60,794 bases of DNA from Methylobacterium sp. J-030 (GCF_022829545.1 NZ_JAKSYM010000239.1:1-60794); one strand, 5' to 3'; counted from the stretch's first letter, positions 18,883 to 28,676 are shown. Numbers and translations are program-made. Notes: generated from the sequence alone by a model not told the origin.

Positions 18883-20277
18883 ATGAGCGCGACGATCGAT
18901 CTGCCCGAGCCGAAGGCCGCCACCCGGTTCCGCCCCACCGTGCCGCCGCCGCTGAAGGAGCCGCTCGGACTGTTCGAGTTCCTCCGCGCGGCGCGCAAGA
19001 ACCCGATCACCACCTGGATGGACGCGCATTTCAAGCTGCCGGTGGTGGCGGCCGAGGGCGCGATGGGCCGGATCACCCTGGTGAGCGACCCAGCGCTGGT
19101 CCGCCACGTGCTGATCGAGAAGGCCGAGAATTACCGCAAAGACGATCTCCAGCGCCGGGTGCTCGCTCCGGGGCTGGGCAACGGCCTGCTCAGCGCCGAG
19201 GGCGACGAGTGGCGGCTCCAGCGCCGTACCCTGGCGCCGATCTTCAACGCCCGTACGGTCCAGGGTTTTTCCGACGCGATGAACGCGGCCGGGGCCAAGC
19301 TGGGGCGCCGTCTCGCCCGCCGGGCCGGCAAGCCGGTCGACGTCGCCCTGGAGATGACCCGCGTCACGCTGGACGTGCTGGAGCGGACGATCTTCACGCA
19401 CGGGTTGCCGAGCGATCCGGATGCCCTCGGGCGCGCCATCACCCGCTTCCTGGAGGCCGTGGGGCCGATCGATCCGCTCGACGTGTTCGGCGTGCCGGAT
19501 TTCGTGCCGCGGATCGGCCGCCTGCGGGCACGGCCGGCGGGGCGCTTCTTCGCCGAGGTGGTCGACGAACTGATCGCCCGGCGCAAGGCGCTGATGGCGC
19601 AGGGTGATGCGCCGCGCGACCTGCTGACGCTGCTGCTCGCCGCGCAGGATCCCGAGACCGGCACCGGCCTCTCGGACCTCGCCGTGAAGGCCAACATCGT
19701 GACCTTCATCGCGGCTGGCCACGAGACGACCGCCAATTCCCTGACCTGGACGCTCTATTGCCTGTCGCAGGATCCGGCCGCCCAGGCGCGGCTTGAAGCC
19801 GAGGTCGACGCCGCCGGGCCGGGAGACTTTTCCATGGACCGGCTGCCCTTCACGCGGGCGGTGATCGAGGAGGCGATGCGCCTGTTCCCGCCGGTGCCGT
19901 TCCTCAGCCGGCAGGCGGTGCGGGACGATCGGTTCGGCCGGATCAAGGTGCCGCGGGGCTCGCTGGTGATGGTGGCCCCCTGGGTCCTTCACCGCCACCA
20001 GCTGCTGTGGGACGACCCGGAGGCCTTCGTGCCCGAGCGGTTCCTGCCCGAGAATCGCGACAGCATCGCGCGCTTCACCTATCTGCCGTTCGGGGCGGGG
20101 CCGCGGGTCTGCATCGGGCAAAGCTTCTCGGTGCAGGAGGCGGTGATCCTGCTGGCCCACATCGTGCGGGCGGTGCGGTTCCACCTGCCGGCCGACCACC
20201 CGCCGGTCACGCCGCTCCACCGGGTGACGCTGCGGCCGGAGCACGGATTGCGCATGGAGGCTGAGGGGCGAGCTTGA
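18883..20277 (+). CDS. Cytochrome P450
   Basis: A 464-residue haem monooxygenase. Visible landmarks: the I-helix oxygen-binding motif [12 protein letters not shown], the ExxR motif in [12 protein letters not shown], the meander [15 protein letters not shown], and the haem-Cys loop [13 protein letters not shown]. The Cys ligand is the C of VCIG. The sequence resembles bacterial CYP102-like or CYP4-like fatty-acid and terpenoid P450s in the ExxR to haem spacing; substrate is unknown. The ATG at 18883 has a GAAGGAG site. No ferredoxin or reductase gene is adjacent, so redox partners must come from elsewhere. Confidence 0.93.
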   Translation: MSATIDLPEPKAATRFRPTVPPPLKEPLGLFEFLRAARKNPITTWMDAHFKLPVVAAEGAMGRITLVSDPALVRHVLIEKAENYRKDDLQRRVLAPGLGNGLLSAEGDEWRLQRRTLAPIFNARTVQGFSDAMNAAGAKLGRRLARRAGKPVDVALEMTRVTLDVLERTIFTHGLPSDPDALGRAITRFLEAVGPIDPLDVFGVPDFVPRIGRLRARPAGRFFAEVVDELIARRKALMAQGDAPRDLLTLLLAAQDPETGTGLSDLAVKANIVTFIAAGHETTANSLTWTLYCLSQDPAAQARLEAEVDAAGPGDFSMDRLPFTRAVIEEAMRLFPPVPFLSRQAVRDDRFGRIKVPRGSLVMVAPWVLHRHQLLWDDPEAFVPERFLPENRDSIARFTYLPFGAGPRVCIGQSFSVQEAVILLAHIVRAVRFHLPADHPPVTPLHRVTLRPEHGLRMEAEGRA

Positions 20278-20361
20278 GCGGGTTGACGGGTTCCCCGTGC
20301 GTTCTCACATTGCCGACCGGGGCGAACGAGTCGTCCAGGCCGGACTCAGGCACGAACCGCG

Positions 20362-20640
20362 ATGGCCGATACCATTGCTCCCGCCACGCTGGACTACGCC
20401 GAGCAGGTCGCCCGCGTCCTGCGCTCCAATGCCGAGACGGAACAGTTCGTCGCCGAGCAGCGCAAGCTGATCGATGAGCAGACCAAGCGCCAAGCCGAAG
20501 CGGCGAAGCTTCACGCCGAGACGCTGAAGCTCGGCCGGGACCGGGTCCTGGCCCCGCTCTCCATCGGTTTCGCCGGGATGGCGGCTGCGGCCGCGTTCTT
20601 CGGTGCGGGCGCGGCCTTCGTCAAATTGCTGAGCCCGTGA
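20362..20640 (+). CDS. Small coiled-coil/membrane protein
   Basis: A 92-residue protein: a charged helical N-terminal half (AEQRKLIDEQTKRQAEAAKL) followed by a C-terminal hydrophobic helix (IGFAGMAAAAAFFGAGAAFV). A single-pass tail-anchored protein is likely. No family recognised. It begins with MADTIAPATLDYAEQ at an ATG, 84 bases after the P450. Confidence 0.6.
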   Translation: MADTIAPATLDYAEQVARVLRSNAETEQFVAEQRKLIDEQTKRQAEAAKLHAETLKLGRDRVLAPLSIGFAGMAAAAAFFGAGAAFVKLLSP

Positions 20641-20794
20641 TCAGCTACAGGACACGACAAGTCTATTGGCGTCGGCACGGTCTAAAATCCGGCCGGTGTC
20701 GCGTGCCGGCTCTCCGGGCGATCATCGAGCAGGTCGTCCTGAGCGATCGATACCGGCGATCGGGTAAGTCTTCAGGCGTTTGTTTGAACGTACG

Positions 20795-20929
20795 CTAATC
20801 GCCCCGCCGCGCCTCAAGCTGACGCGTTTTACGGTCGTAGAGCCGTGACGCGATGAAGAGACCGCCGAGGCCGAGGGCCGACATGGCTACGGCGAGGGCC
20901 AAGATCTGAAGCGCGTAGGTCTGAGGCAT
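20795..20929 (-). CDS. Very small single-pass membrane protein
   Basis: A 44-residue frame from ATG 20929: MPQTYALQILALAVAMSALG, then LGGLFIASRLYDRKTRQLEA, a membrane helix followed by a basic cytoplasmic tail. It begins four bases after the stop of the upstream membrane-protein gene, so the two look like an operon. An in-frame upstream TTG at 20977 would overlap that gene. Function unknown. Confidence 0.5.
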   Translation of the reverse strand: MPQTYALQILALAVAMSALGLGGLFIASRLYDRKTRQLEARRGD

Positions 20930-20933
20930 TCCG

Positions 20934-21197
20934 CTACTCTTCGGCCCGTAGGAACAACCGAATCGCGGTTTGTCCAATCAGATGTAGGAGTAAGGCAGCG
21001 ACGAGAAAAGCCCAGCCGTTGTTGGTCAACACGTCGGCCGGGTGTCGAACGAGCGGCGTAATGAACGCTGTACCGAGTGTCAGGATTGCCGTCGCGTTGA
21101 AGAACGTCGCAGCCAGCTTGACGCCCTCGTTGAAGCGCTTCGCGCGGTGCTTCCGCGTGCTCGCCGACAGCCCTAACGGCGCGACACCCTCGTCCAC
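20934..21197 (-). CDS. Small two-helix membrane protein
   Basis: An 87-residue protein with two hydrophobic helices (ATFFNATAILTLGTAFITPL and NNGWAFLVAALLLHLIGQTA) and a basic N-terminus (STRKHRAKRFNEGVK). No family recognised. It is followed four bases later by a tiny membrane protein and preceded by sspB upstream on the same strand, 38 bases away, so read-through from sspB is plausible. Codon use is somewhat less GC-rich than in its neighbours, hinting at acquisition. Confidence 0.55.
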   Translation of the reverse strand: MDEGVAPLGLSASTRKHRAKRFNEGVKLAATFFNATAILTLGTAFITPLVRHPADVLTNNGWAFLVAALLLHLIGQTAIRLFLRAEE

Positions 21198-21234
21198 CTG
21201 AGACTCCCCGGGCCGTCGATTCGGCCCGGTGGGT

Positions 21235-21852
21235 TCAGCTCTTCTTGCGGAACGCGTCCAGGCTCACGACCTCGGCGCCGGCCTCCTCGCCCTCCTTCTT
21301 GGCGGCGGGGCGGGGCGCCTTCTCGTCCGGCTTCGGCGAGCCCTTGTCGCTCGCCGCCGCGGGGGCCGGCAGGCCCTTCGGCGCGATCGTGGCGAGCCCG
21401 GAGCCCTTGGGCCGGACCTCGCCGGGCTCGGAGCCCGCGCCGCGCGGTCCCGCCTTGGCCGGGGCGGCATTCGCCTCCTCGGGCGCCTCGCCGGCCTCGC
21501 TGAGATCGAACTTCAGGCCGAACTGCACGGAGGGGTCGAAGAAGCCCGACAGGGCCTCGAACGGCACCAGCAGCCGCTCCGGCACGCCCGAGAACGACAG
21601 GCCGACCTCGAAGGCGTGCTCGGTGACGTTGAGGTCCCAGAACTGGTGCTGCAGGACGATCGTCATGTCCTGCGGGTATTTCTCGCGCAGGGCCTGCGAC
21701 ATCCGCACGCCGGGCGCCTCCGTCCGGAACGAGACGTAGAAATGGTGCTCGCCCATCAGCCCCTCGCGGGCCGCGTCGGTCAGCACCTTGCGCACCACGC
21801 CGCGCAGGGCGTCCTGCACCAGAAGATCGTAACGGATCAGGTCGTCTGCCAT
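21235..21852 (-). CDS. sspB: ClpXP adaptor SspB (alpha type)
   Basis: A 205-residue adaptor that tethers ssrA-tagged proteins to the ClpXP protease. The N-terminal substrate-binding domain is MADDLIRYDLLVQDALRGVV, GEHHFYVSFRTEAPGVRMSQ, and FWDLNVTEHAFEVGLSFSGV. A long low-complexity linker (P/A/K/E-rich) follows, and a C-terminal EVVSLDAFRKKS is the likely ClpX-binding XB motif. The tmRNA gene that makes the tag lies directly upstream on the same strand (67 bases), so adaptor and tag RNA may be transcribed together. Confidence 0.9.
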   Translation of the reverse strand: MADDLIRYDLLVQDALRGVVRKVLTDAAREGLMGEHHFYVSFRTEAPGVRMSQALREKYPQDMTIVLQHQFWDLNVTEHAFEVGLSFSGVPERLLVPFEALSGFFDPSVQFGLKFDLSEAGEAPEEANAAPAKAGPRGAGSEPGEVRPKGSGLATIAPKGLPAPAAASDKGSPKPDEKAPRPAAKKEGEEAGAEVVSLDAFRKKS

Positions 21853-21918
21853 CTGCGGTCGCGCTCTCGCCCGGATACCCGGCGCCCCGCCGCGGATGGC
21901 CGGACCGAGGAAGGAAGT

Positions 21919-22260
21919 GGAGGCTTCTGTTGCCAGGTGCCTCCGAACCCCGCCTATGCGGTGCTACCCGCTAGGACTTGAGGTCGATATTGGGGACCGC
22001 TTACGCGGCCACCGCCACCGGAGCAAAGTTGTCGTTGGCAACTCTTGCAAAGGCCCGATAACGGCGGAACCATGCCGAGCGAAAGTCCAACCTTTACGCC
22101 CTCGTCGATCCTATTTCGCCCCCGCCGGAGCCCAGGCTCGCGATCATGCGCCTTGCGGCAGCATGTCCTGGGTTCGGGTGGAGGCGCCGGGTACCGCCCC
22201 CGGGTCCGATAGGTTTATTGCGAAGAACGTTTATCGCCATAGCCGGCCTCGCGACCGGCT
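21919..22260 (-). ncRNA. ssrA: tmRNA, circularly permuted (two-piece)
   Basis: Read on the minus strand, a short frame GCC AAC GAC AAC TTT GCT and onward encodes the tag ANDNFAPVAVAA and ends in TAA, at about 22042-22001. Before it lies the tRNA-like 5' end GGGGGCGAAATAGGATCGAC, which pairs (one G-U) with CGCCTCC further upstream (about 22185-22175). That 3' acceptor strand is preceded by a T-arm-like CCGGG-7 nt-CCCGG. The acceptor part therefore precedes the coding part, as in alphaproteobacterial permuted tmRNA. A stem-loop at 21919-21944 (GGAGGC...GCCTCC) closes the gene. The outer limits are estimates. Confidence 0.88.
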
Positions 22261-22289
22261 CCCGAGATATAGAGGGGATCGGTCCGGTT

Positions 22290-23147
22290 TTGAAGCCCGA
22301 TCGTGTCGCGCCATCGCCACTTCTCGCGCCTCCGGCCGAGGCTGTTGCCGGAAGTGCGCAGTCCGGCGCCGCCGCGCCGGACGGGCGGGGCCGTCTCGAC
22401 CGGATCTGGTCCGCGATCTGGCGCCTCGGCGTCCTGGTCGGGCTCGTCGTCCTCTACCTGGGCGCGGCGAGCCTGCTCTCGCTGGCCGCCGTGCGCGTCG
22501 GGTTCGACCTGTGGAACGGGATCGACCCGTTCCTGCCGCCGGAGCGGCGGCCGTTCCTCGGCGCGGTGGAACTCGCCCACCGGGCCTTCGCGGTCGATGC
22601 CCTGCGGCAGGTCTTCCTCGCCCTCCTGGTCATCGGCGGGGCGTGGCTGCGGGACCGGGCCGGCTGGCGGCGCCGCCTCGCCCTCGACCGGGAGCGTCCG
22701 AACGGGATGCGGCCCGTGACACTGCTGGGGATCCTCCTCGTCTGGCCGGTGCTGCACATCGCCTGGGTGACCGGCACGGCGGAGCTGTTCGGTGCGAGCT
22801 TCGGCCAGCACGTCCGGCTGTCGCCGTTCATGAGCCGGGCCGCGGTGGCGGCGTGGCTCGCCTACCTCACGATCCTGGCCCCCGTGGCGGAAGAGCTGCT
22901 GCTGCGCGGCGAGGCCTTTGCCCGCGCCCAGGCCGCCGTCGGGCCCGTGGGGGCGGTTCTGGTCACCGCGCTCGTCTTCGCGGCCGCCCATGTCTCGTCC
23001 TGGGGGCTCGCCCGGCCGGTCTCGCTGCTGCCGCTCGCCTTCGCCCTCGGCTGGCTGCGCTGGCGGACCGGGCGGCTCTGGCCGGGCATCGCCCTCCACG
23101 GCTGGTCGAACCTCGCGCTCGTGACCTACCTGCTCTGGCCGGGTTGA
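22290..23147 (+). CDS. CPBP-family intramembrane metalloprotease
   Basis: A membrane protein of the Abi/CPBP (Rce1-like) family. Motif 1 is EELLLRGEAF (EExxxR, with paired Glu), motif 2 FAAAHVSSW (FxxxH), and motif 3 LHGWSNL (HxxxN/D). Multiple hydrophobic helices are seen (GVLVGLVVLYLGAASLLSL, LVFAAAHV and others). Such proteases process prenylated or other membrane substrates; the bacterial roles are varied. The start is set at TTG 22290: an ATG at 22146 in the same frame lies inside the tmRNA gene on the other strand and is rejected, and no in-frame ATG lies between. Confidence 0.8.
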   Translation: MKPDRVAPSPLLAPPAEAVAGSAQSGAAAPDGRGRLDRIWSAIWRLGVLVGLVVLYLGAASLLSLAAVRVGFDLWNGIDPFLPPERRPFLGAVELAHRAFAVDALRQVFLALLVIGGAWLRDRAGWRRRLALDRERPNGMRPVTLLGILLVWPVLHIAWVTGTAELFGASFGQHVRLSPFMSRAAVAAWLAYLTILAPVAEELLLRGEAFARAQAAVGPVGAVLVTALVFAAAHVSSWGLARPVSLLPLAFALGWLRWRTGRLWPGIALHGWSNLALVTYLLWPG

Positions 23148-23328
23148 AGCGTTCTCCGCCGAATCGGACCCCGGTTCGGCGCGAGAGCGCGCGTCACATG
23201 AGAGAATCAGAGCGGTAGCCGAGCGCGGGGCGATCGGACACGGCTCCGATCACCATGATGCGCGACGGCGGTGCATAGATGTCGACGGCGCGCTTGCCCG
23301 GCGCCCCCGCCGCGCGCAGGAATGAGCG

Positions 23329-24123
23329 ATGGACGCTTATCAAGACCTGCTCCAGCGGATCCTCGACGCGGGCGCCGCCAAGGACGACCGCACCGGCACC
23401 GGGACGCTGTCGGTGTTCGGCCATCAGATGCGCTTCGACCTGTCGGCGGGCTTCCCGCTGGTCACCACGAAGCGCCTGCACCTGCGCTCGATCATCCACG
23501 AGCTGCTCTGGTTCCTGGCCGGCGACACCAACGTGGCGGCGCTGCAGGCCAACGGCGTGACGATCTGGGACGAGTGGGCCGACGCGCACGGCGACCTCGG
23601 GCCCGTCTACGGCAAGCAGTGGCGCTCCTGGGAGAAGCCCGGCGGCGGCACGGTCGATCAGATCGCCTGGGTGCTCGACGAGATCCGGCGCAACCCGGAT
23701 TCCCGCCGGCTGATCGTCTCGGCCTGGAACCCGGCCGACCTCGACCGGATGGCGCTCGCCCCCTGCCACTGCCTGTTCCAGTTCTACGTGAGCGAGGGGC
23801 GGCTCTCCTGCCAGCTCTACCAGCGCTCGGCCGACGCCTTCCTGGGCGTGCCATTCAACATCGCGAGCTACGCGCTCCTGACCCACATGATCGCCCAGGT
23901 GACCGGTCTCGGCGTCGGCGACTTCGTCCACACCTTCGGCGACGCGCATCTCTACCGGAACCACCTGGAGCAGACCCGCACCCTGCTCGCCCGGGAGCCG
24001 CGTCCGCTGCCGCAGCTGCGGCTGAACCCGGCGGTGCGCGACCTGTTCGCCTTCCGGTACGAGGATTTTTCCGTCGCGGGCTATGACCCCCATCCCGCCA
24101 TCGCGGCGCCGGTGGCGGTATGA
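23329..24123 (+). CDS. thyA: Thymidylate synthase
   Basis: A 264-residue enzyme making dTMP from dUMP with methylenetetrahydrofolate. [15 protein letters not shown] is followed by the R21-type loop [20 protein letters not shown]. The catalytic Cys is in [12 protein letters not shown]. The folate and dUMP loops [20 protein letters not shown] and DAHLYRNH are intact, and length equals E. coli ThyA. It overlaps folA by four bases (ATGA-type), so the two are translationally coupled; DHFR regenerates the tetrahydrofolate that ThyA oxidises. Confidence 0.98.
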   Translation: MDAYQDLLQRILDAGAAKDDRTGTGTLSVFGHQMRFDLSAGFPLVTTKRLHLRSIIHELLWFLAGDTNVAALQANGVTIWDEWADAHGDLGPVYGKQWRSWEKPGGGTVDQIAWVLDEIRRNPDSRRLIVSAWNPADLDRMALAPCHCLFQFYVSEGRLSCQLYQRSADAFLGVPFNIASYALLTHMIAQVTGLGVGDFVHTFGDAHLYRNHLEQTRTLLAREPRPLPQLRLNPAVRDLFAFRYEDFSVAGYDPHPAIAAPVAV

Positions 24124-24611
24124 ACCCGAGAATCTCTCTGGTCGCGGCCGTCGCTCGCAACGGGGTGATCGGCCGCGACAACGGCCTCGCCTGGCACCTG
24201 TCCAGCGACCTGAAGCGGTTCAAGGCGCTCACCATGGGCAAGCCGATGCTGATGGGCCGCCGGACCTGGGACTCGATCGGCCGGCCGCTGCCGGGCCGCC
24301 GCACGCTGGTGCTGACCCGCGACCGCGGCTTCCGGGCCGAGGGCGCCGAGGCGGTCCACGACTGGGCGGCCGCGCTGGCGGCCGCCGCGGACACGGAGCT
24401 GATGGTGGTGGGCGGCGCCGCGATCTACGCCCTGGCCCTGCCGCAGGCCGATCGCCTCCACCTGACCGAGGTCGCGGCGGAGCCCGATGGCGACGTGCGA
24501 TTCCCCGCCTTCGACCGGGCGCGGTTCCGCGAGACGTTCCGCGAGGCGCACCCCGTCGGCCCGCGCGACGAGCACGCCTTCGCGTTCGTGGATTGGGAAC
24601 GGGTGCGCTGA
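24120..24611 (+). CDS. folA: Dihydrofolate reductase
   Basis: A 163-residue enzyme reducing dihydrofolate with NADPH. Landmarks: [38 protein letters not shown] (DLxxFK with catalytic Asp), [16 protein letters not shown] and the NADPH loop [13 protein letters not shown]. The catalytic acid lies in SSDLKRF. It overlaps thyA and is most likely expressed with it. Confidence 0.97.
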   Translation: MNPRISLVAAVARNGVIGRDNGLAWHLSSDLKRFKALTMGKPMLMGRRTWDSIGRPLPGRRTLVLTRDRGFRAEGAEAVHDWAAALAAAADTELMVVGGAAIYALALPQADRLHLTEVAAEPDGDVRFPAFDRARFRETFREAHPVGPRDEHAFAFVDWERVR

Positions 24612-24865
24612 GGCGCGCCGCCGCATTTGCCTTTGGCCCCCCGCATGCCCACCTGCCAGCCTTGACAGCACGGCGCATGCGCCCGCAGGTGCCTGTCGGG
24701 TGCGCGAGTTCACGTCGGGCTTGCACATCCTGCGGGAAGGTGCGCCCGTGCAAGCGCTTAGGCATTTGCCCGGTTGGTCGGGACTAGCCGGGCGAGCGTG
24801 GCCGTTCAGGCAGGGGGCGCGGCCAGTATGGGCCGGGCGCGGACAGGCGGGAGACGACGGCTAGG

Positions 24866-26041
24866 ATGCCTTGGAGCAATCAGAGCGGCGGCGGAGGTCC
24901 CTGGGGCCGGCCCGGCGGCAACGGCGGCGGCGGCCCGTGGGGCAACGGCGGCAAGACCCCGCCGAACCTCGAGGATCTGCTCAAGCGCGGGCAGGACCGC
25001 CTGCGCAACCTGATTCCGGGCGGCGGCGGCACCGGCGGCTACGGCGGAGGCGGCTCGACCGGCCTCGGCGGCGGCCGCAGCGCCGCGGTGATCGCGGCGC
25101 TCGCCGTGGCGGTCTGGCTCGCCACCGGCTTCTACACCGTCTACCCGCGGCAGGTCGGCATCGAGACGATCTTCGGGCGCTACGTCGGCACCAAGGGCGA
25201 GGGCCTGCGCTACAACTTCCCTTACCCGATCGGCAGCGTGGTCAAGCCCGATGTCGGCTCCCAGAACGCGATCCAGATCGGCTTCCGCAACGGCCCGGGC
25301 GGCCAGGGCCGCACCCGCGACGTGCCGGACGAGAGCCTGATGCTCACCGGCGACGAGAACATCGTCGATCTCGACTTCGAGGTGCAGTGGCGGGTCAACC
25401 CGCTGAAGGCCTCCGACTTCGTATTCAACCTTCAGAACCCGGAGGGCACCATCAAGGCGATCTCCGAGAGCGCGATGCGCGAGGTGATCGGCCGCCGCAA
25501 CATCCAGGCGATCCTGACCAACGAGCAGTCGAGCATCGCCCAGGAGGTCAAGGAGATGGTCCAGAAGGCGCTGGACGAGTACGGCGCGGGCGTGCGCATC
25601 GAGGTGGTGCAGCTCGTCTCGGTCAACCCCCCGCCGGAGGTGCGCCCCGCCTTCATCGACGTGAACGCTGCCCAGCAGGACGCCGACACGGCACAGAACG
25701 AGGCCAAGACCTACGCGAGCCGCGAGGTGCCGCAGGCCCGCGGCAAGGCGTCCCAGATCGTCCAGCAGGCCGAGGCCTACCGGACCAAGGCGACGGCCGA
25801 CGCCACCGGACAGGCGGCGCGCTTTAGCGAGGTCTACGCCTCCTACAAGGCCGCCCCGGCGATCAGCCGCGAGCGGATCTTCCTGGAGACGATGGAGAAG
25901 GTCCTGGGCTCCGTGAACAAGGTGATCATCGACCAGAACGGGGCGCAGCCGGGCACCGCGACCGCGGCCGGCGTGCTGCCGGTGCTGCCGCTCTCGGAGT
26001 TCGGCGCCCGGGCCCAGACCCAGACGGGGGCCGGCCGATGA
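24866..26041 (+). CDS. hflK: FtsH modulator HflK
   Basis: A 391-residue SPFH/Band-7 protein anchored by one N-terminal helix (AAVIAALAVAVWLATGFYTV). A Gly/Asn-rich cytoplasmic tail (GRPGGNGGGGPWGNGG) precedes it. The SPFH core runs from about residue 90, and a coiled-coil C-terminal part follows (AQNEAKTYASREVPQARGKA). HflK and HflC form a large periplasm-facing cage around FtsH and control its degradation of membrane proteins. The hflC ATG overlaps its stop by four bases (ATGA). Confidence 0.97.
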   Translation: MPWSNQSGGGGPWGRPGGNGGGGPWGNGGKTPPNLEDLLKRGQDRLRNLIPGGGGTGGYGGGGSTGLGGGRSAAVIAALAVAVWLATGFYTVYPRQVGIETIFGRYVGTKGEGLRYNFPYPIGSVVKPDVGSQNAIQIGFRNGPGGQGRTRDVPDESLMLTGDENIVDLDFEVQWRVNPLKASDFVFNLQNPEGTIKAISESAMREVIGRRNIQAILTNEQSSIAQEVKEMVQKALDEYGAGVRIEVVQLVSVNPPPEVRPAFIDVNAAQQDADTAQNEAKTYASREVPQARGKASQIVQQAEAYRTKATADATGQAARFSEVYASYKAAPAISRERIFLETMEKVLGSVNKVIIDQNGAQPGTATAAGVLPVLPLSEFGARAQTQTGAGR

Positions 26042-27000
26042 AACAGGCGCTCCGCACCGGCCTGATCGCGGTCGCCGCGATCGTCGCGATCGGGCTCTAC
26101 GCCTCGATCTTCACCGTCGGCCAGATGCAGCAGGCCCTCGTCCTGCAGTTCGGCCGCGTCCGCGCCGTCCTCAACGCCACCGGCGAGGACAAGCCCGGCC
26201 TCTACTTCAAGATCCCGTTCATGGAGAACGTGATCATCTTCGACAAGCGCGTGCTCGACCTCGACCTGCCGGTGCAGACGGTGCTCACCGCCGACCGGCA
26301 GAACCTGGAGGTGGACGCCTTCGCCCGCTACCGGATCCTCGATCCGCTGCGGTTCTATCAGGCGGTGGGCAATATCGGGCTGGCCAACCAGCGCTTGGCG
26401 AGCTTCACCAATTCCGGCCTGCGCAACGTGCTCGCCCGCTCGACCCGCGACGCCATCGTCAAGACAGAGCGCGGCCAGCTGATGCACAACATCCAGGAGG
26501 ACGTGAACCGGCAGGCCAAGGCGCTGGGCGTCGAGATCGTCGACCTGCGCATGACCCGCGTCGATCTGCCCGCGCAGAACTCGGCCGCGGTCTACAAGCG
26601 GATGAAGACCGAGCGCGAGCGCGAAGCCGCCGACGTCCGGGCCAACGGCGACCAGATCGCCGCTACGATCCGCGCCAAGGCGGACCGCGAGGTCACGGTG
26701 ATCCTGGCCGAGGCGACGCAGAAGTCCGAGCAGTTGCGCGGCCAGGGCGACGCCGACAAGAACCGGATCCTCGCCGAGGCGTTCGGCAAGGACCCGGACT
26801 TCTTCAGCTTCTACCGCTCGATGCAGGCCTACGAGGTCGGGCTGAAGGGATCCGACACGCGCTTGGTGATCAGCCCGAACACGGACTTCTTCCGCTACTT
26901 CAGCGACCCGCAGGGCCGGGCCGCCGCGGCGGCGCGTCCCCCGCGCGGGCCGGCCGATCCGAGCGCGACCACCGGGTCCACCGCAGGCGCCGCACGCTGA
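26038..27000 (+). CDS. hflC: FtsH modulator HflC
   Basis: A 320-residue SPFH partner of HflK with an N-terminal anchor (LIAVAAIVAIGLYASIFTVG), the Band-7 core (QMQQALVLQFGRVRAVLN, IPFMENVIIFDKRVLDLDLP), and helical segments rich in Arg/Glu (KRMKTEREREAADVRANGDQ). It overlaps hflK and is followed by degP, the standard alphaproteobacterial order hflK-hflC-degP for membrane and periplasm quality control. Confidence 0.97.
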   Translation: MKQALRTGLIAVAAIVAIGLYASIFTVGQMQQALVLQFGRVRAVLNATGEDKPGLYFKIPFMENVIIFDKRVLDLDLPVQTVLTADRQNLEVDAFARYRILDPLRFYQAVGNIGLANQRLASFTNSGLRNVLARSTRDAIVKTERGQLMHNIQEDVNRQAKALGVEIVDLRMTRVDLPAQNSAAVYKRMKTEREREAADVRANGDQIAATIRAKADREVTVILAEATQKSEQLRGQGDADKNRILAEAFGKDPDFFSFYRSMQAYEVGLKGSDTRLVISPNTDFFRYFSDPQGRAAAAARPPRGPADPSATTGSTAGAAR

Positions 27001-27109
27001 GCGTGTTGGCGCCCCGGCCCCCGGGGACTACCTTGTGCGACAACACGCGGACCCCGATCGCCGGTCGGGGATCCGCGGAGCCGGAAACGCGGTCTTGAAG
27101 AGGTCGATC

Positions 27110-28651
27110 ATGTACCCCGTCGCGCGCGCCTCCGTGGCGCCCTTCGGCCGCGCCCAGGCGCAGCCTCGCTCCCGCGCCCGCGGCCTGATGGCGGCAATCC
27201 TCGTCGGCGCGTCCGTGGCAACCGCGGCGCTGCCGGTCCCGGCCTTCGCCAAAGGCCCGGCCTCGCTCGCCGACCTCACCGATCAGGTCACCGACGCGGT
27301 TGTGAACATCTCGGCCTCCACTACGGTCGAGGCCCGGGCCGGCCGCGCCGGGCCGCAGGTTCCACCCGGCACCCCGTTCGAGGATCTGTTCGAGGAGTTC
27401 TTCAACCGCCGCGGGGGCCGCGGCGGCGGCGAACGGGGCGACAACGACGCGCCGCGCCAGCAGCGCAAGTCGAACTCCCTCGGCTCCGGCTTCATCATCG
27501 ATTCCGCCGGGCTCGTGGTGACCAACAACCACGTCATCGGCGACGCCAACGACATCCAGGTCATCCTGCACGACGGCACCAAGCTGAAGGCCGAGATCGT
27601 CGGCAAGGATTCGAAGATCGACCTCGCGGTGCTGAAGGTGAAGCCCCCGGCCGATCATCCGCTGAAGGCTGTGCCGTTCGGCGATTCCGACAAGATGCGG
27701 CCGGGCGACTGGGTCATCGCCATCGGCAATCCGTTCGGCCTTGGCGGGTCGGTCTCGGCCGGCATCGTCTCGGCTCGCGGCCGGAACATCGAGTCCGGCC
27801 CCTACGACAACTACATCCAGACCGACGCGGCCATCAACAAGGGCAATTCGGGCGGTCCGCTGTTCAACATGGACGGCGAGGTGATCGGCATCAACACGGC
27901 GATTCTATCGCCTACCGGCGGCTCGGTGGGCATCGGCTTCGCGGTGCCGTCGGACACGGCCAAGCCCGTGATCGACCAGTTGCGCGATTACGGCGAGGTC
28001 CGCCGCGGCTGGCTCGGCGTGCGCATCCAGAACGTCGACGACGCCGCCGCCGAGGCGCTGAACCTCAAGGGCGGCGCGCGCGGCGCCCTGGTGGCCGGAG
28101 TCGACGAGAAGGGCCCGGCCAAGGCCGCCGGCATCGAGGTCGGCGACGTGATCCTGAAGTTCAACGGCGCCCCCGTGAAGGCGTCCGGCGACCTGCCACG
28201 GATCGTGGCCTCGACGCCGGTGGGCCAGAAGGTCGACGTGCTCGTGATGCGCAAGGGCGAGGAGGTGACGAAGCCCGTCACCCTCGGCCGCCTGGAGGAT
28301 AGCGACAAGCCGCAGCTCGCCAACCTGCGCCAGCCGGAGCCCGAGAGCGCGACCCGTCAGGCGCTGGGCCTCAACCTCTCCGGCATGACCGACGATCTGC
28401 GCAAGAAGTATTCGATCAAGGACACCGTGAAGGGCGTGGTCGTCACCCGCGTTGATCCGAACTCGACGGCGGCCGACAAGCGGATCCAGCCCGGCGAGGT
28501 GATCGTGGAGGTCGGCCAGGAGGCGGTGAACACGCCGGCCGATGTGACCAAGCGGATCGATGCCCTGAAGAAGGACGGGCGCAAGTCGGTGCTGCTGCTG
28601 GTGGCGAGCGCCACCGGCGACGTGCGGTTCGTGGCGCTCGGGCTGGACTGA
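27110..28651 (+). CDS. degP: Do/DegP-family periplasmic serine protease
   Basis: A 513-residue HtrA protease-chaperone. A signal peptide (LMAAILVGASVATAALPVPA) ends about residue 47. The catalytic triad is His141 (TNNHVIGD), Asp171 (KIDLAVLKV) and Ser247 (GNSGGPLFN). A Gly/Arg-rich LA loop (NRRGGRGGGERGD) precedes it. Two PDZ domains follow (RRGWLGVRIQNVDD and the C-terminal KGVVVTRVDPNSTA). The ATG at 27110 was chosen for the signal peptide. It is 109 bases from hflC and could have its own promoter; the gap contains a CCCCGA...TCGGGG hairpin. Confidence 0.96.
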   Translation: MYPVARASVAPFGRAQAQPRSRARGLMAAILVGASVATAALPVPAFAKGPASLADLTDQVTDAVVNISASTTVEARAGRAGPQVPPGTPFEDLFEEFFNRRGGRGGGERGDNDAPRQQRKSNSLGSGFIIDSAGLVVTNNHVIGDANDIQVILHDGTKLKAEIVGKDSKIDLAVLKVKPPADHPLKAVPFGDSDKMRPGDWVIAIGNPFGLGGSVSAGIVSARGRNIESGPYDNYIQTDAAINKGNSGGPLFNMDGEVIGINTAILSPTGGSVGIGFAVPSDTAKPVIDQLRDYGEVRRGWLGVRIQNVDDAAAEALNLKGGARGALVAGVDEKGPAKAAGIEVGDVILKFNGAPVKASGDLPRIVASTPVGQKVDVLVMRKGEEVTKPVTLGRLEDSDKPQLANLRQPEPESATRQALGLNLSGMTDDLRKKYSIKDTVKGVVVTRVDPNSTAADKRIQPGEVIVEVGQEAVNTPADVTKRIDALKKDGRKSVLLLVASATGDVRFVALGLD

Positions 28652-28676
28652 GCGGTATCGTCGTACGAACGATCTC

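Noticed and set aside
18883..20277. P450 as part of a terpenoid cluster
   Set aside because: No terpene synthase, ferredoxin or related genes are adjacent; assigned as a stand-alone P450.
22146..22289. ATG-start extension of the CPBP protease
   Set aside because: It lies inside the acceptor part of the tmRNA gene on the opposite strand; TTG 22290 is the better start.
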